NCBI GenBank assembly: GCA_022747635.1 | Contig: JAKTNV010000009.1 | Span: forward strand, 2,998,564 to 3,062,563 | Source: Hetaerina americana | Taxonomy: Eukaryota > Arthropoda > Insecta > Odonata > Calopterygidae | Direction of reading: 5' to 3' | Length of the DNA: 64,000 bases | Shown here: in pieces, positions 34,840 through 47,224 of the stretch | Position numbering within the stretch: the stretch's first letter is position 1 | Layout: every line of letters begins with the position of its first letter | Program-made: the position numbers and the translations under genes | The notes under the pieces: model-generated | Database searches by the model: none | Seen by the model: the letters and a program-made list of their open reading frames with translations, nothing else | Told to the model about the DNA's origin: nothing

Positions 34840-35190
34840 GGGTATTAAGATCAAAGAGAAATGATATCTTCCGCTGGTTTTGCCTCATTTAGAATATACT
34901 ACTAGTATATTATGGGATCCTGACGAAGTTGGATTGATTGCCGAATTGGATCGCGTGCAGCTTAGAGGAGCTAGATTTGTAAAACGTTGTTATGATAAAC
35001 TTAGTTGCGTATCCAAAATATCAGAGCAGCTAGGCTGGGAATCATTAAATGGACAGAAGGTTACATTACAGATTAAATCTCTTGCATAATTTGGAAGAAG
35101 GTCTCTTTAGCAGTGATGTTGAAAATGTATTATTACCCCCACCGTACTATGGTAGGAGGCATCATGCCAATAAAATTAAATGTAATGTAA
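34840..35190 (+). mobile_element. CR1/L2-like LINE tail (family b), fairly intact
   Basis: The frame 34880-35089 reads MPHLEYTTSILWDPDEVGLI, AELDRVQLRGARFVKRCYDK and LGWESLNGQKVTLQIKSL. It ends at TAAATGTAATGTAATGTAATG, so this copy has a different 3' terminus from those with the GTAGAT block. Confidence 0.75.
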
Positions 35191-36384
35191 TGTAATGCAT
35201 AAATGTACATTTTTTTAGCATTTAATTCCGGACCCTGTTCTGTACACCATTATTGAATATTTGCTTAAGTTATTTAACAGTATTTGGTGGTCATATTCGT
35301 TCGCCATTTCATTGAAGATTACCAATGTCTTCATGTAGCCTTTTTTTTATTTTTGAGGTGATATCATCAATGCGGATACGAAGGAGTGAAGGGCGTGTCA
35401 TGACTCAATTGAGGGCCGGACGTCAATTTGGCATACTTGCGGCATGGGCCATCTATCATCGCCTTTGTTTGCCCTCGCTAAGGAAGTCCTGAATTTGGTC
35501 AATGATAACATCGTTCATTCCCTTGCACTGGCTACGTGTACATGCATCGATTTTCCGGGTGGGAATTCATCGAAGGTGTTTTTGAAATCCCAGAAAATCA
35601 CATCAACTCGCACGTTCCTTTACCCTGATTGCAGAGGAGACGGCAGAAGGAACCTCAAAGCCTACAGACATGTTTACGAAAAACTCAAATTAGCGTTGTA
35701 TTTTGGTGAGGTGGATATCAGTGGTAATTGCAGGAAAAGAGAGGAAATTGCAGATTGTGAATCAAAAGAACGGCCACTACTCGATGAGAGAACCATATCT
35801 AAGGCAGACTCATACGTTTACTAACCTCCGACCGTCAATTCTAAAAAATAACGATTTTTGTTTATGAACGTTAAGAACCAAACTTGTTCAGTTCCTTTGG
35901 TTTAAAATAATTCGCTTACATTTTTCATTAGGTAGCTCCCGACTTCGAAAAGGATGGAATAATTTCATTGTAGCATTTCGCATATTACATGGAGTGGTAA
36001 TATAAATCAATTTATAAAAATATTGCGCAGGTGAATTATGTTCATCCGTGGACCAAATATTACAGCACGGGAATATTCGATGGTAAAACGCATTAAAATA
36101 ATTTGTCAGTCCATGAAACGAATCATTTACAGCTTTCATGACGTCAAATCAAAAACAAATCATTCGGTCGACTCAAGAGAGGAGGCAAGAGAGGAAGGGG
36201 TGGTTGCTGTTTTGCGCAACAGCGCCACTCTGACGAGGAGGTGCACGCGATGATGATGCGTGCCTTCTCCCCGTCCCATTTTCACCCGAAAGGTCCCTCG
36301 GATATTTTCAACCGCCTCATCTTTAGGTCACTTGAATAAACTGAAAACCGTGAGACGACGAAGCAAAACTTAGTGAGAACTCCT
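35191..36384. other. Unassigned intergenic sequence
   Basis: No gene recognised. A 126-codon open frame at 35444-35824 has no splice context or protein features I can name. Confidence 0.45.
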
Positions 36385-36850
36385 AAAAACTTAGATATGG
36401 AGCGTGGCTATGTACGGCGCGGAAACGTGGTCATTGAAGCAGGAGGTTAGACGTAGACTGGAGGCTTTTGATATAAGGTGGGTGTGGAGAAGAATGGAGA
36501 AGGTGAAATGGACAGAGAAGAAAACAAGTGAGGAAGTACTTGGTGTGGTGGGCGAAGAGAGGGGTTTGTTGGGAGCAATCCTATGGAGGCAGGAAAGGTG
36601 GATGAAGGGGGTATTGACCGGCAGTGGGATGTTGAAGACTGTAAGAGGTGAGAATGTTAGGCAAACGAGGAAAGGGAAGGAACAGGATAGGGATGTTGGA
36701 TGGGATGAAGGGAGAGGAAGGAAGTACTCAGAGATGAAGAGGGACCTGATGTAGACTAGGTTGCAGGGTTGCGTTTTGTTAGGAGTAAGAAAATATTTAT
36801 TTGGTGGTTGCGTCCATTCAAAACCTACCTTAACCGGTAAATTACTAAAA
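36385..36850 (+). mobile_element. LINE-A 3' fragment inserted in a CR1-like 3' UTR
   Basis: The frame 36404-36754 reads MYGAETWSLKQEVRRRLEAF, WRRMEKVKWTEKKTSEEVLG and a C-terminus shifted by a 1-base change near GMLKTV. The tail ACCTTAACCGGTAAATTAC is followed directly by the family-a 3' UTR sequence CGCCACCATGGGTGTAGG, so it probably landed inside that element. Confidence 0.85.
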
Positions 36851-37045
36851 AATAAATACGCCACCATGGGTGTAGGTTTGAATAAATATGTTGATCTTGC
36901 AAATTTCGAGGAACTGCGGGATATTTCGCAACAAATTGTTGCATGTTGATTTAGCATGTGGTTATATTTTTCCTTTACGGGTGGTGACCTAAAACCCTCC
37001 GCCACACGCTCCTGCGGCGGCTTGCGGGCATTATGTAGATGGGCT
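36851..37045 (+). mobile_element. CR1/L2-like LINE 3' UTR (family a)
   Basis: GGTTATATTTTTCCTTTACG and GGTGGTGACCTAAAACCCTC, closing with GCGGGCATTATGTAGATG, give the shared terminal block in its usual context. Confidence 0.75.
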
Positions 37046-38035
37046 ACGAAGCATTTAGATGATGAATAGGTTGAAATAAAAATTTTAAGATTGATATTAC
37101 GATTCAAATGTTATTACTCCACTTCAAAAATACACGTATCATCAGCCTTTGGTTATTAATTTATAACTGATTTGTCTGGCATTATTAATCAGATGATTTT
37201 TACATACTTTACATTCTTTAGATCCACGAGTAACTTGGCAAAATATCTAATTCGTAAGAGTAATAAATCGAACACTCACTACCGAAAGCCGAGGAATGAT
37301 TCGCCTTCCCCGAACTGCAACATTTACACCAACAATATGTAAGTGCTACAAAATAATCAATATCTCAAACTGGTCTTATTCCCCGATGCATTTCCGCTGG
37401 CACTAAGATTTTGGGGGCTGTGTTTGAAGGATCAATCAACCAACAACGGCTAACAGGCTCCTACGTGCAGGACGTACCATTTCCGAACCACTGGATCTAC
37501 GGTAGTAGTAGAATTGGAAAAAACCTGATCCCGTGGTTTCCTGTACAGTCAAATGACGAGGTCTGAGGTCTTCGATGGGATTTCGCGCGCGTAGAAGTCA
37601 TCGGAAATCAAGACCTTTGTCTCGATCGATAACTTACGATTCTCTGGAATCGATGGGGAGAAGGGAAAATGGAGCGAGGTTTACGTCGGGAAGGTGGGCA
37701 TGAAGACATTAATTCCTTTTTTGGGTTGAGAGGAAAAAAATAACCACGGGAGGAAGCTCTCCCCTGAGTCACCTGAGGCGAATTTGAGGCTTTCTCCCTC
37801 GTCAGACCGAGTTGAGGAAAAACTGGCGTCATACGCGTCCCGAATACGAAAACGCCCGCGGAAATATGTATTTAAACCGATATACACACGCCTAAGCATT
37901 TGGACGACAATTACACCAAAAGCAGCCTTAGTATTGGATGGATCATCAATGAGAACGACGCATGAGAAATGAAGAGAAAAGCATCAGGAAGCAAGGGAGG
38001 AGGTAATCACTGAAATGTTGAACAAAGGCGGTCGA
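37046..38035. other. Unassigned intergenic sequence
   Basis: No gene or repeat recognised. Confidence 0.45.
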
Positions 38036-38039
38036 TTAT

Positions 38040-38230
38040 GAACGACAATGAAAGCAATGAGGTCCGGAATCACCCCGAAAGTTGTGTTGGCAGGGGGTGC
38101 AAGCACCGACAGGCGGGAAGGGTGAGTGATAAGGGAAGATATGGGAGAGAAAGGGAAAAGGAATAAAACATTCCGTAAAAACTATCGAATAACGTAAAAA
38201 TTTGTACACGTGCCGGCCCAATTCAAAACA
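38040..38230 (-). mobile_element. CR1/L2-like LINE 3' end (variant e), inverted
   Basis: GGCAGGGGGTGCAAGCACCG and GGGTGAGTGATAAGGGAAGA are the inverse of the 28255-28428 3' UTR. Confidence 0.6.
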
Positions 38231-38339
38231 AGGCTCAATTATCTTAATAAATTAGTTATTTGTTATACGAAGAAAGGGAATAAAAATGAACCACCAAGGA
38301 GTAGAACTAATCATTGCCTAGACGCTGTGGATGGCTAGC

Positions 38340-38880
38340 GGGATTTTTGCTATTCATATCCCTATAATTGCTACCCCGTATTGCCCGTGGAAAGAAGGAG
38401 TCCTTGAGTCTACTAGTTCTTGGCGTCTATTTCCCGAATCCTATACGCATGCTCCAAGGGTCCAATGTATGTTGGAGTGCGAATAATTTGCGAGACCTCG
38501 GTGCTGAAACATGCGGATCTGAATTTATTTAGTAATTTCAATCTTGAATTGAATCGTCTTTCTTCCAATGATTCCCACCCCGACTCCATAAGCATTTCGG
38601 TGACGCTTTTCGTTTTATCGCAAGAGTTTTTATCGAAACGGGCTGCACGGAGTTGAACAATCTCAATTTCCCGAATGAGGCCTTTTCACTCGAATCCCAA
38701 TCACTACATAAATATGTAGAACGGTTGGTGACCTACCACCCCCTGCCACACGTCCTTTCGACGGCTCGAGGGGCATTATGTAGATGTATGTAGCTGTAAA
38801 TGCATATTCTAAATGAGGTTTTACAAGAGCGTGGTAACAACGCTCCTTGACCTTGTAGACGAATATCTATCAAAGAAGAA
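38340..38880 (-). mobile_element. CR1/L2-like LINE tail (family c)
   Basis: The minus strand reads GWESLEERRFNSRLKLLNKF, EVSQIIRTPTYIGPLEHAYR, IREIDAKN, and upstream KVKER-type codons near 38840. A plus-strand terminal block of another LINE (38722-38795) sits inside it, so this is a nested insertion. Confidence 0.7.
38722..38795 (+). mobile_element. CR1/L2-like LINE terminal block nested in family c
   Basis: GGTTGGTGACCTACCACCCC and GGGGCATTATGTAGATGTAT, on the strand opposite to its host element. Confidence 0.65.
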
Positions 38881-38884
38881 TATC

Positions 38885-39349
38885 AGAGAAGATACGAAGA
38901 TTTTCAGCAATGGACCTCACGTGGTACGTATACACGTGGTCAGCATCGTCACTTCATCGAAGAATGGGCACTTAGATCACGTAATGAGGGCGTAACTAGT
39001 GCTGGGGGAATATATGGAGTCGACCGCAATTACTTGAATGTCTGGCACGGTGTAAAGCGAATGGGTTGGAGTGCGAGGAAGTGGGGAGTAATTCGCCAGA
39101 CGAGCACGAATCAGATCTCGAAGAGATGAAGAGGGGAGATAGTTCATCGCCAGTACCTCTCTCGTGCAATCAGTGACCGCGAGACGGAACGAGAAACTGC
39201 CCCGTTGAGGACGGACTGAAAAGGAGAAACAGCTAGGCCACGTGAGGTTAGCACGGGCCACGGATAAGGGCCAAGCAATCCTCGCGATCCTCCCCAAACG
39301 TCCCTCTCCCGCGGATTACGCCGACTGCGCGCCACGGATGGACGGGAAA
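38885..39349. other. Unassigned intergenic sequence
   Basis: No gene or repeat recognised. Confidence 0.4.
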
Positions 39350-39830
39350 ATCAACCCAACTTCTACTTACGCCTCTTCTATAGACCTCTAGGATCAAGTC
39401 GTTCAAACACTTCATGCACTCGATGAACAAATATACCAAAGCACACGTAAAAATAATAACAGCATCACCACAATTGGTGGTGACTTTAACCTCCCCGGTA
39501 TAGTTTGGGACAGCAATAGCATTAAAACTCGGACCCGCGACTGCAATTCTTGTAATACCTTATTAAAACTGGTGCAAATAAACTCCCTCCATCAAGCAAT
39601 ACGCATGCCCACCCGTGGAAAGAACATATTGGATCTATCTCTTACGATTACACCGGAACGTATAATGAGTGTAGCAGATGACGAGGGCTTGAGCGACCAT
39701 GAATCCGTTAATGTCAACTTCGGCATAGAAATTTAAAAAAAGATTGTCAAACGAAAAAGAAAAAATATAATTACCACAAAGCAGAATTAAAATTTTGCCA
39801 ATTAATTAAGTTATTCACTACACTCCCGAG
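39350..39830 (+). mobile_element. CR1/L2-like LINE endonuclease fragment
   Basis: The plus strand reads GGDFNLPGIVWDSN (endonuclease GDFN motif), then NILDLSLTITPERI, and GLSDHESVNVNF with the catalytic SDH. It is the 3' half of an APE-type endonuclease domain, truncated on both sides. The frame is open for about 90 codons at best. Confidence 0.75.
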
Positions 39831-40605
39831 TTCAAAACGCGCTCGTTAGTCATGTCAACGTGGAAGAGACTTGGACACAATTTGCGTCATTGCAATGTCC
39901 GCTCGCAATGACCTCTCCCCGACCCACCCACTTCACCCCTCCCGCTCCACATTCCAAATAGACCCACCCCCTTCACTCTCGCATGCACCCCTTTCCCGAT
40001 GAATTCGCCCAGAATTGGACACGCGAGGCGTCGGACAAAGGACGAATCAACACGGGGAAGCCGACGCACATTTTTAATGAACTATAAATCTCGCGCAAAT
40101 CTCAGAAAGGACGGCGTATTTGAGCAGCATCCTTAATTACATAACAACTGAGTGCAACTGATGTTGGAATGCCCAATAGGGATTTCAGGTTGAAGTTACT
40201 TTGGCTCTAAGAGCACCGTCGTTGGAACACCTCACCCATTTCATGTTCTCATGTCCACGAACGCCTTTCTGGATACGAAGTGTGTCCTCTCAATTGGTCA
40301 GGGTCGCCGCCGTGTATTCCCTTCATTTCATCCAGAGCGTCCGTTATCCCGGTGTGAGCCACAGCTCTTAAAGATGCCCCGAAATCAAAAGTCAACCCAA
40401 TATTGTACCCTTCTCCAAGTCGAGGAGAAGACTTATCTCCCGCCCTTGAGGGCATTCCCTCCTTAGGGCCTCACACAGTCATCACCGCACTCTCCCCGAT
40501 TCACACACTTCACGTCATCCGCGACTCTTTCAGGCTCTACTTGAGGTAATTCCCCATCACAGAATAAATAACCTTTGTTTTTTTCACACAATAAACATTA
40601 TTATA
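39831..40605. other. Unassigned intergenic sequence
   Basis: No gene or repeat recognised. Confidence 0.4.
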
Positions 40606-40645
40606 ATACTACCGGTTCCGACGCATAGGCGTTACTATCAGGTAT
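40606..40645 (-). ncRNA. Hammerhead-like motif, core damaged
   Basis: On the minus strand: stem I ATAC/GTAT (four pairs), CTGATAG where CTGATGA is expected, a perfect ACGC/GCGT stem II with loop CTAT, GGAA where GAAA is expected, and a minimal stem III ACCGGT. All three helices survive in the right order but two core bases differ, so it should not cleave. Confidence 0.5.
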
Positions 40646-40739
40646 GTCAGGTAACTGAAGATGTCGCCTGTGAGTCGACACCGGTGAAAGTGAAATCAAT
40701 TTTAGGGTGAAAAATACAAATCTTACTTATTCGGTTAAT

Positions 40740-40995
40740 CACCATGGCACAAAACATATCACTTCGTTGCCCAGTTGCCGCAGCCATATCCTCCAATCAG
40801 AGCCTTTTCTTTCCATTCTCTCATAGGAGTGTGAAACCATTCTTTCCATAACCTCTCTCCAAAGTGAATCTATTCTCGGCCGTCCTCTTGGGGTCTTCGA
40901 CCACATTGCCCTCGGAAATGTTTCTCGTTAAATCATTTCGCCTCATCACGTGCCCTACGCATCCGATGTTTCCTTTCTCTATTGCTTTTGAATTA
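40740..40995 (-). mobile_element. LINE C-terminal fragment of another family
   Basis: The minus strand, with frameshifts, reads residues like HVMRRNDLTRNI, GRPR and SHSYERMERKALIGGYGCGN, the C-terminal region typical of RTE-like elements. It is unlike LINE-A and the CR1-like families here. Confidence 0.55.
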
Positions 40996-40999
40996 GAAT

Positions 41000-41706
41000 G
41001 TATTAATGCGTGAATGACAACTCAAGACATTAATTGGCTTCGGGCCGAGCAAGGTATTACCATTCCAATTATATTACTCGATTTTCACTGAAGTAAAAAA
41101 ACGCCATGAAAACTGAAGCAGAAAACTCATTATTTTTACAAAAAGAAAAAACACGAGAAAGAGAAAGCTGACGAGAAATACGCATCAATATCTAGCGAAA
41201 CTTACCATTCGTCCAATGGATGTTAAGGGAATACTATGCATGAAACCTATTTCAAGCCAAAATAAAAATGAGAAGCATAAGTGGGCATTCGAAGGATAAA
41301 TTATGAACCTTGTCGTAAGCCCCAGCGTAAGAGTCACTAGGGCGCTTTTAAGGTCGACTATCGAGTTATAGTGAGAGCGAAGGGATTAAAAACTGATGGT
41401 CGAATCGGCGAACGAATAAACAAACATTTCCCTTAAATTTCGGGGAATGCAAACTATGGATTTACTATTTTTTAGCGAAGCGAGAAAGTGAAGGACGCGA
41501 CGAGAGTGGGCGATGGTACAGGGGATCTCAGCAGTTCGAGCGCTGAATACAACCGATTAACGGTGATGTCACGTGCCATGCCATCGTCTGGCACCAGTGC
41601 AGGGACATACGCGTAGGTGAAGAAATATTTACAAGTGTTCTCTGCATCGGCTGTTAGGCTTTTTGTCTCGAGTTTTGGTATTTCGTTATCACAAATATTT
41701 TCCAAG
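41000..41706. other. Unassigned intergenic sequence
   Basis: No gene or repeat recognised. Confidence 0.4.
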
Positions 41707-41710
41707 TCCG

Positions 41711-42160
41711 TTAAAATTTGTATTTAAATAAGTACATTTTTCGCTTTTCTTTGTTTATTTTCACGAACTTAGTTTTCAATTCTACAAGGATAGCTTTATG
41801 GTCACTGATACCACAAATTATTTCATTGTTTGTAATAATTTCGGGCGTAGAAGCCGCGAAAATATCAAGTATGATGTGGTCTCGTGTGAGCGATTTAACA
41901 AATTTTCTAAAGAGTGTTTTGCGAAAATATGGAGGAGTTCTTGGCATGAACATGCCGAGGCTTGGCTTGGCATTTCCTCGCAGATTTTCCTATGCAGTAC
42001 GTGTCCCAAACATTTGATGGTAGACTGGCTTCACCGACGATTATACTAATTGTAGTATTATAGTAATTGTAGTAATTTATAGTAATTGCTCTGTCGCTAT
42101 TTTCGTTGCTGAGAGTGGATATTTGGTCGTCGATATTCAGTAGAATAGTATATATATTGC
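41711..42160 (-). mobile_element. CR1/L2-like LINE endonuclease fragment
   Basis: The minus-strand frame 41953-41711 reads DHIILDIFAASTPEI and CGISDHKAILVELKTKFV, the end of an APE-type endonuclease with SDH. A frameshift separates it from the upstream part around 41950-42160. Confidence 0.65.
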
Positions 42161-42224
42161 AGGAAAGTCTCACGGGTGTACCATAAAATAATATTTTAAA
42201 AGGAGAAGCGAAATAGCGCTAGCG

Positions 42225-42330
42225 AACAAAAACACAGAGAAATACACAAAAATGAAAATCACACGTGATCCGAATATTCGGTGGCCAAACCACCTTCCTC
42301 AAGAGAGAGAAGGAACTGAGAAGCTATTTA
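42225..42330 (+). repeat. Short repeat with Penelope-like hairpin
   Basis: ACAAAAACACAGAGAAATAC and TTCGGTGGCCAAACCACCTT, then CCTCAAG. The same arrangement is found at 57690-57840 (+) and inverted near 56135-56260. Confidence 0.5.
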
Positions 42331-42834
42331 TCCTCCTAAGGATATTCTTGGAATTACAAGTATATTTATATTTCCTGTCAACAGTAATATGATTGTCAGT
42401 AAACATTGTGGCTCTCGTGGACGAGTAGCACAAAACGCGCGAATATAACATGTTATTACTCCACAAGGGCGCACCCAGGGAGCGCAAGGCTTCACTTTCT
42501 CCGACCACACCTCTCGAAGCAAATTCCTCCCCTCGACTACCATTGCAGTCGGGAATACTAGTGCATTGCCCGGCCCTGGGGCAACCGCGGATCTGCGATC
42601 TCGGTCGAATCATCGAATGGTAAGGGCTGAAGGGTGACATCAACGTAGGTCAGCCAAGACAATGACCGACAGCTACGACGGACATCTTTTTAAGGGTCTC
42701 CTCTGATTGAATTTTTCACGCTCAAGTATGTTTTTATCATTTTAATGGAAAACGCGAGAGAAAGTAGTCGGGGATACGCTTCGGACCATAAATCCCTTTG
42801 ATCCCCATGTCACCTAAGCTCAAAGAAGAAGAGG
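42331..42834. other. Unassigned intergenic sequence
   Basis: No gene or repeat recognised. Confidence 0.4.
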
Positions 42835-43135
42835 ATCGGGATGGTGCGGTGGCTAAAATACTGGCTTCCCACCGAGAGGGCCCGGCTTCGAATCCTAGAA
42901 ACGGCAGATCTCTTTCAGTTGTATCCCCGATCCCTACTTGAGGCGCTCCGTGGAGAGCACTTTGAGAGAGTACGCCGCCCGTCGGATGGGACGTTAAACT
43001 GTTTGACCCCTTGGGGCCTTTCGTTATTAGAATAGGCTGATGCCGACGCCGGGTTTCTCTCTCCACCCTCCCTCCTTAGTTTGCCATCCATTCCCAATGG
43101 CGCAAATGACCTCAGCAGTGTGTAACCTCCCCTAA
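42835..43135 (+). mobile_element. SINE-B copy
   Basis: Head GGGATGGTGCGGTGGCTAAA with B box GCTTCGAATCC, and body TTTGAGAGAGTACGCCGCCC, GTCGGATGGGACGTTAAACT, GCCGACGCCGGGTTTCTCTC, AATGGCGCAAATGACCTCAG. Confidence 0.8.
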
Positions 43136-44295
43136 AAACTACCACCACCACTACTACTCTAAGAAGAGACCTCCCTCGCCGTGAGCGCCCCCATGGCCAC
43201 TCGCAGCCATGGGGGCGCCCAGGCGACGGACTCAGAGAGAGAGAGCGAGAGAGGTGATTTCGCCATTCTCGAGAATTGGCGATTTGGAATAAAAACTTGA
43301 GGGGGTGGGGGTGGTTCAAAGCACGTCACGTCGCGAGAGCCATCTGTGGAACGGGGACAGGAGATCGGACGAAGCCTAAGAGACGGATAAATCCCTCCGA
43401 CTGCGGGGAAAAACGCCATTGCCCTTGACCTTTGAAGCACTCATAGAGTCCCCTGTTGTCCAATTTACGCGGAAGAGAGAAGTGGACCAGGCAGGATTAT
43501 TTGGGAATCTGGATAGCGCCGAAATTATCGGACGACACGTACACCGAAAACAAAGCTCGGAAATTTTACAAAAAATAATCAACAAAAGGTAAAGAAAACC
43601 AGGAGAAGGATGAGAGGAAATGATATGATAAAGAAATAAGAGAAGAAGAAGAATAGGCAAAAGGAAGTACTAAAGATCTGGAGAGAGGAAATCTGTAAAG
43701 CAAGATGATGAAATAGATTTGTGAAGCAAGAGAAATGAAAATCGCAAGAAAGAAGATTTGCGAATATGCATTCATGATAGAATTATGCAAAATATATTTG
43801 TGTAATTACATTTTTAACTGACTTGTAACTGAGATCAAAATAAACTATATGTAAACGAACAAAGAACTACGCAATGAAAAGCTGTGGGGGTTGAAACAAA
43901 ATGTACCCCAAAAATATTAAAAATTACACAAAAAGACCTTTTGCGGCGATCTCCCATTCCGTCGCTCAATGAAAACCCACCGGGGTGAGCGAACACTATC
44001 GCCGCCCGGCGCGCGATTGCGCAATGACCACCCGTTCGGCGGGAGAGGGAGGGAGGGAGGGTAGAGAGAGAGGTCGGACCTTAGATGGCCACGGATATAT
44101 ATATATATAAATCCGCACGCGAATGAGGCCCGTAAAAGGCACAAATGTGGACGGCCGGCATTTATAAGTGGGCCAGTTGAACGGGAACGCTGACTAACTC
44201 AACCCCTCCACCTCCCCTTCCCCCAACTGCAATCTTCTTCCACTCAATCCCCTCCTTTCCCCCCCCCCCGCAACATCGCACCGCTCTCCTCGCAG
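43136..44295. other. Unassigned intergenic sequence
   Basis: No gene recognised. A short hairpin GCCCCCATGGC...GCCATGGGGGC lies at 43187-43217, a short (AT)n run at 44097-44109 and a C-run near 44261-44269. Confidence 0.4.
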
Positions 44296-44452
44296 CACCT
44301 CGAAAGTACGCAATGAGATCTTCAACGAGTCGGCGGCAGGGAGCGCGAAAAGGGGTCATAGTCGTGGGCATCAGAAGGTTAAAGGCACATGATGGACTTG
44401 CTGGAGCTGGAGTGTGCATTTTGGGCCTAAGGAATAGGAAATCCGATCGAAG
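44296..44452 (+). other. Candidate internal exon, low confidence
   Basis: A pyrimidine-rich tract ending CTCTCCTCGCAG precedes it and CGAAG/GTGAGTCG closes it, both good splice consensus. One of three frames is open through all 157 bp (KYAMRSSTSRRQGARKGVIV and following, ending near KSDR); the other two contain stops. The peptide is not recognised and no partner exon was found, so it may be a chance or non-coding exon. Confidence 0.25.
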
Positions 44453-44689
44453 GTGAGTCGAAAATAATATAAAACGAAAAGAAGGGAACTTGCATTGCTT
44501 GGAGACACTTTTTGTCCTTATTTTGTCGCTGGCTTATTTATATAAATAACGAGATGCAGAGTTAACGTTTACAATACGCTTGAATATCCTAGATGATAAC
44601 ACTTTTATCGCGATGGGAACATCTACTCTGAATATCCTATTCCAACTCAAGTATTAACCCTAGATGTCAACTACATCTAAACAATACCC

Positions 44690-45010
44690 CGCAATCTGCC
44701 ACAAGGGCGTGTGGCGGGGGGTGCTAAGTCACCTCCCGTAAAACAGGATAAAACCACACATACATACCTACATAAAACCACAAATCAAATCATGTCACCT
44801 CTGCACGCAAATATTATTTTGATTATGGACTCGATAAATTTCAATCATGCGAAAGAAATACTTACATGAAGCAATATTCAATAACAGGATACGTACATTC
44901 AAATGATGCTGTAGAACTGTTAAAGAGACGGGTCTATTAAATAAAAATAATAAAATGCATGAAGAAATATGCAGGATATCGACAAATATATGCACTACCA
45001 ATTATAATTA
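44690..45010 (-). mobile_element. CR1/L2-like LINE 3' end (family d), inverted
   Basis: Begins at ACCCCGCAATCTGCCACAAG and GGCGTGTGGCGGGGGGTGCT; on the minus strand the 3' UTR includes GCAGGATATCGACAAATATA (complement), matching 3540-3760 and 52670-52860. Confidence 0.7.
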
Positions 45011-45667
45011 CCTACTACGCGATTGCTGTAATGTCTATTATGCAGTATAATGCTATTTATTCTTATTTTGATATTATTTCATTTATTAATTTCACATTAA
45101 TCCGAAAACAGCACTTAGGCCTCTACATCGGACTTTGAGCGCCTTCGCCCTTAATTGTAATTTTAAAATGAGATTGATAAACTATCCGGTTGGTATCCCT
45201 CCTAACAGCCACGGGAACTCACAAGAGAATAGATGAAGGAGCGAATGGTGGGAATTCCAATGAAGCGCGTTCATTTCGTGAGCTTGCCCACCGAGACAAG
45301 GAAATTGACGTAGGTTGGAGGCCACAGAGATGCGACTACTGAAAATGATGATGGGCAAAATGAATGCAGCCAAATTGGCAGAAATAAGAGAGGAGATGGC
45401 GAGGGACATTAGGAGAGCGCGACAGCAATAGAGAGAACTTCCGGCAGGTCGCGGAGCATCGAGAAATCTGACTCATCGATGGCTGGAGGAGGGGATGAAG
45501 GGAATAAGCCCTTTCAGAAGGCCCTGGGAAATTCGAGGATTACAAGAAATCACGAGTGGGGGACAAAAGATAGCCGGGTTTGTCCGAGGGCGATGAAAAG
45601 TCCGAGTGTTGACTGTTACACAGATGCTAGATTATTTCAGAGACTACTCCCACTAGGAAAGTGTTAA
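45011..45667. other. Unassigned intergenic sequence
   Basis: No gene or repeat recognised. Confidence 0.4.
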
Positions 45668-46432
45668 TAAGAAAAATGTCCCTTACTGGGCGACTGAGAA
45701 CCCCCGCGAACTTCACCCGAGACCTATTCATAGCCCAAAAGTGACAGTTCCTTGCGCTGTGTCCTCCACAAGCATTATTGGGCCTTACTTTTTAAAAAAC
45801 TTAATCTATATCTAGCTATATAATTTATAACTAGTATCAACTCAATCTCACAGGTTCAACTGATACCGTGACCTCTGTGCGATATAGTGCGATGTTGGAG
45901 AACCTTTTACTCTCCAAATTGGAAGAGTATGTTGAGGAATATGAAACAGAAGCCTTTTGGTTTCAAAAGGATAGTGGATACACGGCTCACACCGCCCGTC
46001 GTTCACGCCAAATCCTGCAAGAGCAATTTCCCGGCCGCCTGATCTCCTTACGAGGGGATGTCCCATGGCCCCCTCGCTCGCTCGATCCCCGGATTCGAGC
46101 CCTTGTGATTTTTTTCTTTGGGGATATCTCAAAACTGAGGCTCACAAAGTTCGACCAAGGACCGCGGAAGCTCTTAAGGAGGCAATTACAGATCCATCGC
46201 TGGAATATCTCAAGATATGCCGAGAAGAGTTTTCGAAAACTTTCTTTGAGCGACTGAACGCGTGCATCGCTCACCGAGGTCATCACCTGGATGAAATAAT
46301 TTTCGAAGCCTAGTGGAAATAAAATGACATCAAATCCAGTTTTCAGAAATATCAAACTATTTCCATTGTCTTGGTTGGTTTTTTTTACAATTCGCCCGTC
46401 AAATCAGGGAGTCGCTTCTGACTCGCCCTGTA
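45668..46432 (+). mobile_element. Mariner-type element, transposase C-terminal half
   Basis: Two overlapping frames carry the end of a transposase. One (from 45895) reads EAFWFQKDSGYTAHTARRSR and GRLISLRGDVPWPPRS. After a short insertion that shifts frame, another (to 46313) reads PDSSPCDFFLWGYLKTEAHK, RPRTAEALKEAI and AHRGHHLDEIIFEA, the usual C-terminus. The FQxD Asp and the PD Asp are visible. The first catalytic Asp and the DNA-binding domain are missing. The right end near 46405-46432 looks like a terminal repeat. Confidence 0.8.
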
Positions 46433-47224
46433 GTTGTGGTCGTTTGGGTGAGTAACTAACTTGCGGCGTGGAAGGCAGCGACGAACCTAAGTGGTTTTTT
46501 TACATTCGCAGGGAAAAGAATTAAATCCGGGGGGGGGGAGCCTTGAGAGGAGGCAAGTGCCCTTCAAGTGGGTCTCCTGAGAGGAAGAATACGATGACGA
46601 ACATCCTTCCGGCGACGACCAAATCCATCATAAGTATTTCCGCCCTCGCTCACGTGGAGGAGGGAAACTCGCATTTCATCTCTCCCCCACTCACTACAAG
46701 GTGACTCGCTCCAGTGGGGAGGGCATTCTGTGAACTGGAGCCACAAGGGGGTGCGAGTGTGTTCGGGGAGGGGGGGAAGAGGAAAGAGCGTCGTTTGCCG
46801 ATTCAAGTCTCGCGCGTGAGGCGACGCGATCAACAACGCGACGTCTGCTTAGCAAAACCCGAGGAAAACACCGAGATCTCTTCACTGCGCGTCGAGACAT
46901 TCAATCTTGGAACGGCACACCATTGGGGAATATATTTTGTTTTCGCGGCAATGGAGACGTTTATTGATCGCTTTGAGGGGGATGAGTGGATCCACACTCC
47001 AGAAAATAAACAAGGTTCTAAGAAAAACGTGCACCGCCCTGCTGAGGTCCATCATACCGAGTTGACTCGGAATATAAAAGCATGTCATTCGAATTCAGAA
47101 CACCATCATATTGTGCAAATAGTAGGATGAAATATTTATTAAAAGAACTAATTTATTAATTAAAATGGCGCTGGCCATACTTAACAAACGCGAGAATACA
47201 CCGCAGAAAAATTATAAATACCTA
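46433..47224. other. Unassigned intergenic sequence
   Basis: A G-run lies near 46530-46538. A 138-codon plus-strand frame (46714-47130) has no recognisable domain or splice support. Confidence 0.4.

Noticed and set aside
46714..47130. 138-codon plus-strand frame
   Set aside because: No domain, no splice context and no codon bias like the host exons.
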